This document shows positions 63,960-64,000 of a stretch of 64,000 nucleotides of DNA, one piece after another. The notes under the pieces were generated by a model. The model had not been told where the DNA came from, ran no database searches, and saw only the letters and a list, made by a program, of their open reading frames with translations. Both the position numbers and the translations under genes were made by a program. Numbering within the stretch: position 1 is the first letter of the stretch; each line of letters begins with the position of its first letter. The stretch spans positions 66,081,144 through 66,145,143 of the forward strand of contig OX578276.1 of assembly GCA_951217055.1 (NCBI GenBank), in the 5' to 3' direction. The DNA is from Gerris lacustris. Lineage: Eukaryota; Arthropoda; Insecta; Hemiptera; Gerridae.

Positions 63960-64000
<41 letters not shown>
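63051..64000. other. Window end: unrecognised sequence and an (AT)n tract
   Basis: 63300-63600 is less AT-rich with short tandem ATGATTCATG words (about 63397-63415) but no open frame. The last 38 bases (63963-64000) are alternating AT and run off the window. Confidence 0.45.

Overview
The window is nuclear DNA from an animal, almost certainly an insect or another arthropod. It is AT-rich. Its host genes have GT-AG introns and proteins of animal type, and it is packed with animal transposons: a BEL/Pao retrotransposon, hAT, Harbinger, piggyBac-like and mariner-like elements, a Helitron candidate and non-LTR remnants. The species cannot be named from the sequence alone. There is no sign of bacterial operons, CRISPR arrays or an organelle origin.

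Layout. 1-3364: the 3' two thirds of a BEL/Pao pol gene with an uninterrupted reading frame, followed by a purine tract and a probable 3' LTR. 3365-8920: AT-rich sequence with two inverted-repeat elements and an (AT)n tract. 8921-14897: a 6 kb region bounded by hAT-type ends (CAGTGGCGTA) with a nearly matching 8-bp target duplication; it holds a degraded YqaJ-like exonuclease exon and a nested Harbinger element. 14898-25531: NSA2 (ribosome biogenesis) and RpS27A (ubiquitin-eS31 fusion), both on +, with palindromic elements between them and inside RpS27A intron 2, then a 1.2 kb hAT element with a perfect 8-bp target duplication. 25532-33924: five exons of a CFAP298 (C21orf59/Kurly) homologue on +, with introns carrying a dead Jockey-like reverse transcriptase and MITEs; its last exon was not found. 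35278-44007: a complete six-exon mitochondrial carrier of the SLC25A34/35 type on the minus strand, convergent with CFAP298, with a Helitron candidate, a LINE tail, a hAT-like element and a piggyBac-like MITE in its introns. 44008-64000: no host coding exon recognised. It holds nested repeats, a 974-bp palindrome, a 1.75 kb palindrome, a decayed hAT transposase, 5S-rRNA-like repeats, a 3.6 kb element with TATACAGGGTGTCCC ends, a mariner remnant, and many copies of repeats carrying GACGGACGG-type runs.

How the genes relate. NSA2 acts in 60S subunit maturation and RpS27A supplies ubiquitin and 40S protein eS31, so the two neighbours share a ribosomal theme. CFAP298 (ciliary dynein arm assembly) and the mitochondrial carrier are unrelated housekeeping neighbours.

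Most interesting signal. At least four unrelated inverted-repeat or intronic sequences carry the same compact motif: CTGANGA, then a short hairpin, then GAAA or a close variant. This is the conserved core order of hammerhead ribozymes, although most copies have one extra base before the stem. A second set of signals is the large palindromes, which would give long double-stranded RNA if transcribed, and a 103-bp block duplicated with one mismatch that carries a splice-donor-like sequence upstream of the carrier gene.
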